From positions 1 through 64,000 of the forward strand of contig JBKEBK010000004.1 of assembly GCA_047973125.1 (NCBI GenBank): a stretch of DNA of 64,000 nucleotides, read 5' to 3'. The notes beneath the pieces are model-generated. The model searched no databases, was not told the origin of the DNA, and worked only from the letters and a program-made list of their open reading frames with translations. Each line of letters starts with the position of its first letter. Position 1 is the first letter of the stretch. The translations under genes and the position numbers were made by a program. Source of the stretch: CAYNRG01 sp047973125 (GTDB lineage Bacteria; Bacillota_I; Bacilli_A; Erysipelotrichales; Erysipelotrichaceae). This document shows positions 63,446-64,000 of this stretch, one piece after another.

Positions 63446-64000
63446 TTGATCACCTCACTATTTTTTTTGCGTCTTACATCATAAATTACAAGAGTGCCAA
63501 GCAAAACAGCCCCTACCACACTTAAGCCTAAGCCTAATTTAAAGCCTTGAGGCATATAGTACATTTCAATATAGTGATCACCCTCATCTAATAATAAGCC
63601 AATAAATCCTAACTGAACTTTTTCAAACTCAACTAACTCTCCATTATCAAAGATTTTCCAACCCTTATTATATGGAACTGATAAAAATAATACCGAATCA
63701 CTATTGACACTAATGTTTCCTTTTAGGGTATTATTTCCAATTTCACTAACAATAAATTGAGTTTTTAAACTTTTACTAAAGTCTAAATCTTTCCATTTAT
63801 CAGGAACAATTAATACATTTGACCAATCATCATTTTTATCATTAACAATTGTTTTATTAAAGGTATATCCAAGATGATTATAATCTTTTAATTTATAAAC
63901 TTTTAAATAATCAATATTATAAACATACTCATAATTACTAACATTGTCTAATTCACTCTCATCATAAACCACCGTATACTTTACTCCTAGCATCTTTAAA
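63442..64000 (-). CDS. YfhO-family membrane protein, C-terminal part only (5' end outside window)
   Basis: The frame is open to the right edge; the visible part is about 186 residues including two before the first internal Met. It begins with LGVKYTVVYDE, has a beta-rich extracellular domain (LFLSVPYNKGWKIFDNGELVEFEKVQLGFIGLLLDEGDHYIEMYYMPQGFKLG in pattern), one last membrane helix (about 158-176) and a basic tail (RRKKNSEVIK). This is the C terminus of YfhO-type proteins, large multi-helix membrane proteins with a glycosyltransferase-like fold linked to teichoic acid or glycolipid glycosylation in Bacillota. The true start lies beyond base 64000. Confidence 0.82.
   Translation of the reverse strand, partial: LKMLGVKYTVVYDESELDNVSNYEYVYNIDYLKVYKLKDYNHLGYTFNKTIVNDKNDDWSNVLIVPDKWKDLDFSKSLKTQFIVSEIGNNTLKGNISVNSDSVLFLSVPYNKGWKIFDNGELVEFEKVQLGFIGLLLDEGDHYIEMYYMPQGFKLGLGLSVVGAVLLGTLVIYDVRRKKNSEVIK

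Noticed and set aside
1..64000. tRNA, rRNA, insertion sequences, prophage or integrase genes
   Set aside because: I looked for tRNA-like cloverleaf ends, transposase and integrase motifs and terminal repeats and found none that I could support.

Overview
The window looks like chromosome of a low-GC, anaerobic, host-associated Bacillota. I lean towards Erysipelotrichia or a related non-sporulating Bacilli lineage. The reasons are the strongly AT-rich sequence, canonical AGGAGG ribosome binding sites, and the pth-mfd-rqcP-divIC order without the spoVT/yabP/yabQ genes that spore formers carry there. Mucin and purine catabolism clusters fit a gut habitat. No rRNA, tRNA, CRISPR array, insertion sequence or prophage was seen.

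Region 1 (1-6.1 kb): the 5' part of a bacteriocin-associated (DUF1430-type) FtsX-like membrane protein runs off the left edge. It is preceded by a broken small secreted-peptide gene. Then come gpmI (plus strand), a LytTR regulator/LiaF-like membrane protein pair with an apparent 21-bp-periodic LytTR operator, and an orphan four-helix membrane protein that shares part of the operator.

Region 2 (6.3-18.5 kb): a 2409-residue surface GH101 endo-alpha-N-acetylgalactosaminidase, orphan membrane proteins, an ABC exporter with two separate FtsX-like permeases, and a pair of paralogous membrane proteins. A candidate small RNA (plus strand, about 18426-18540) follows.

Region 3 (18.5-26.6 kb): a galacto-N-biose utilisation locus. 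It holds a sugar-binding lipoprotein, two permeases, a 57-residue membrane peptide, a GH112 galacto-N-biose/lacto-N-biose phosphorylase, a cytosolic cysteine-type sulfatase and a divergent AraC regulator. With the GH101 enzyme it forms a mucin core-1 route: cut outside, import the disaccharide, phosphorolyse inside.

Region 4 (26.6-44.1 kb): a 13-gene, about 16.7-kb operon read on the minus strand from one strong promoter with a perfect 17-bp palindrome at the start site. It encodes RidA, a FecCD-type ABC importer (probably molybdate), an NTPase-MocA fusion, SsnA, a shortened YgfK, a hydantoinase, a flavin-less xanthine dehydrogenase, an NCS2 purine permease, YgeX, YgeY and a D-aminoacylase. 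This is the anaerobic purine/uric acid degradation gene set known from gut bacteria, here without ygeW and with an internally shortened YgfK. A YheO-type regulator sits upstream.

Region 5 (44.2-58.8 kb): a second sugar system. It has an Mgl-type importer, a 48-residue coupled membrane peptide, and a three-component sensor (sugar-binding lipoprotein, YesM-type kinase, YesN-type regulator). An AraC regulator follows, with a divergent pair of intracellular proteins: DUF5107+TPR (1099 aa) and an unassigned probable glycoside hydrolase (673 aa). This pair is the least explained part of the window.

Region 6 (58.8-64 kb): housekeeping genes divIC, rqcP, mfd, pth and the C-terminal part of a YfhO-type membrane protein that runs off the right edge.
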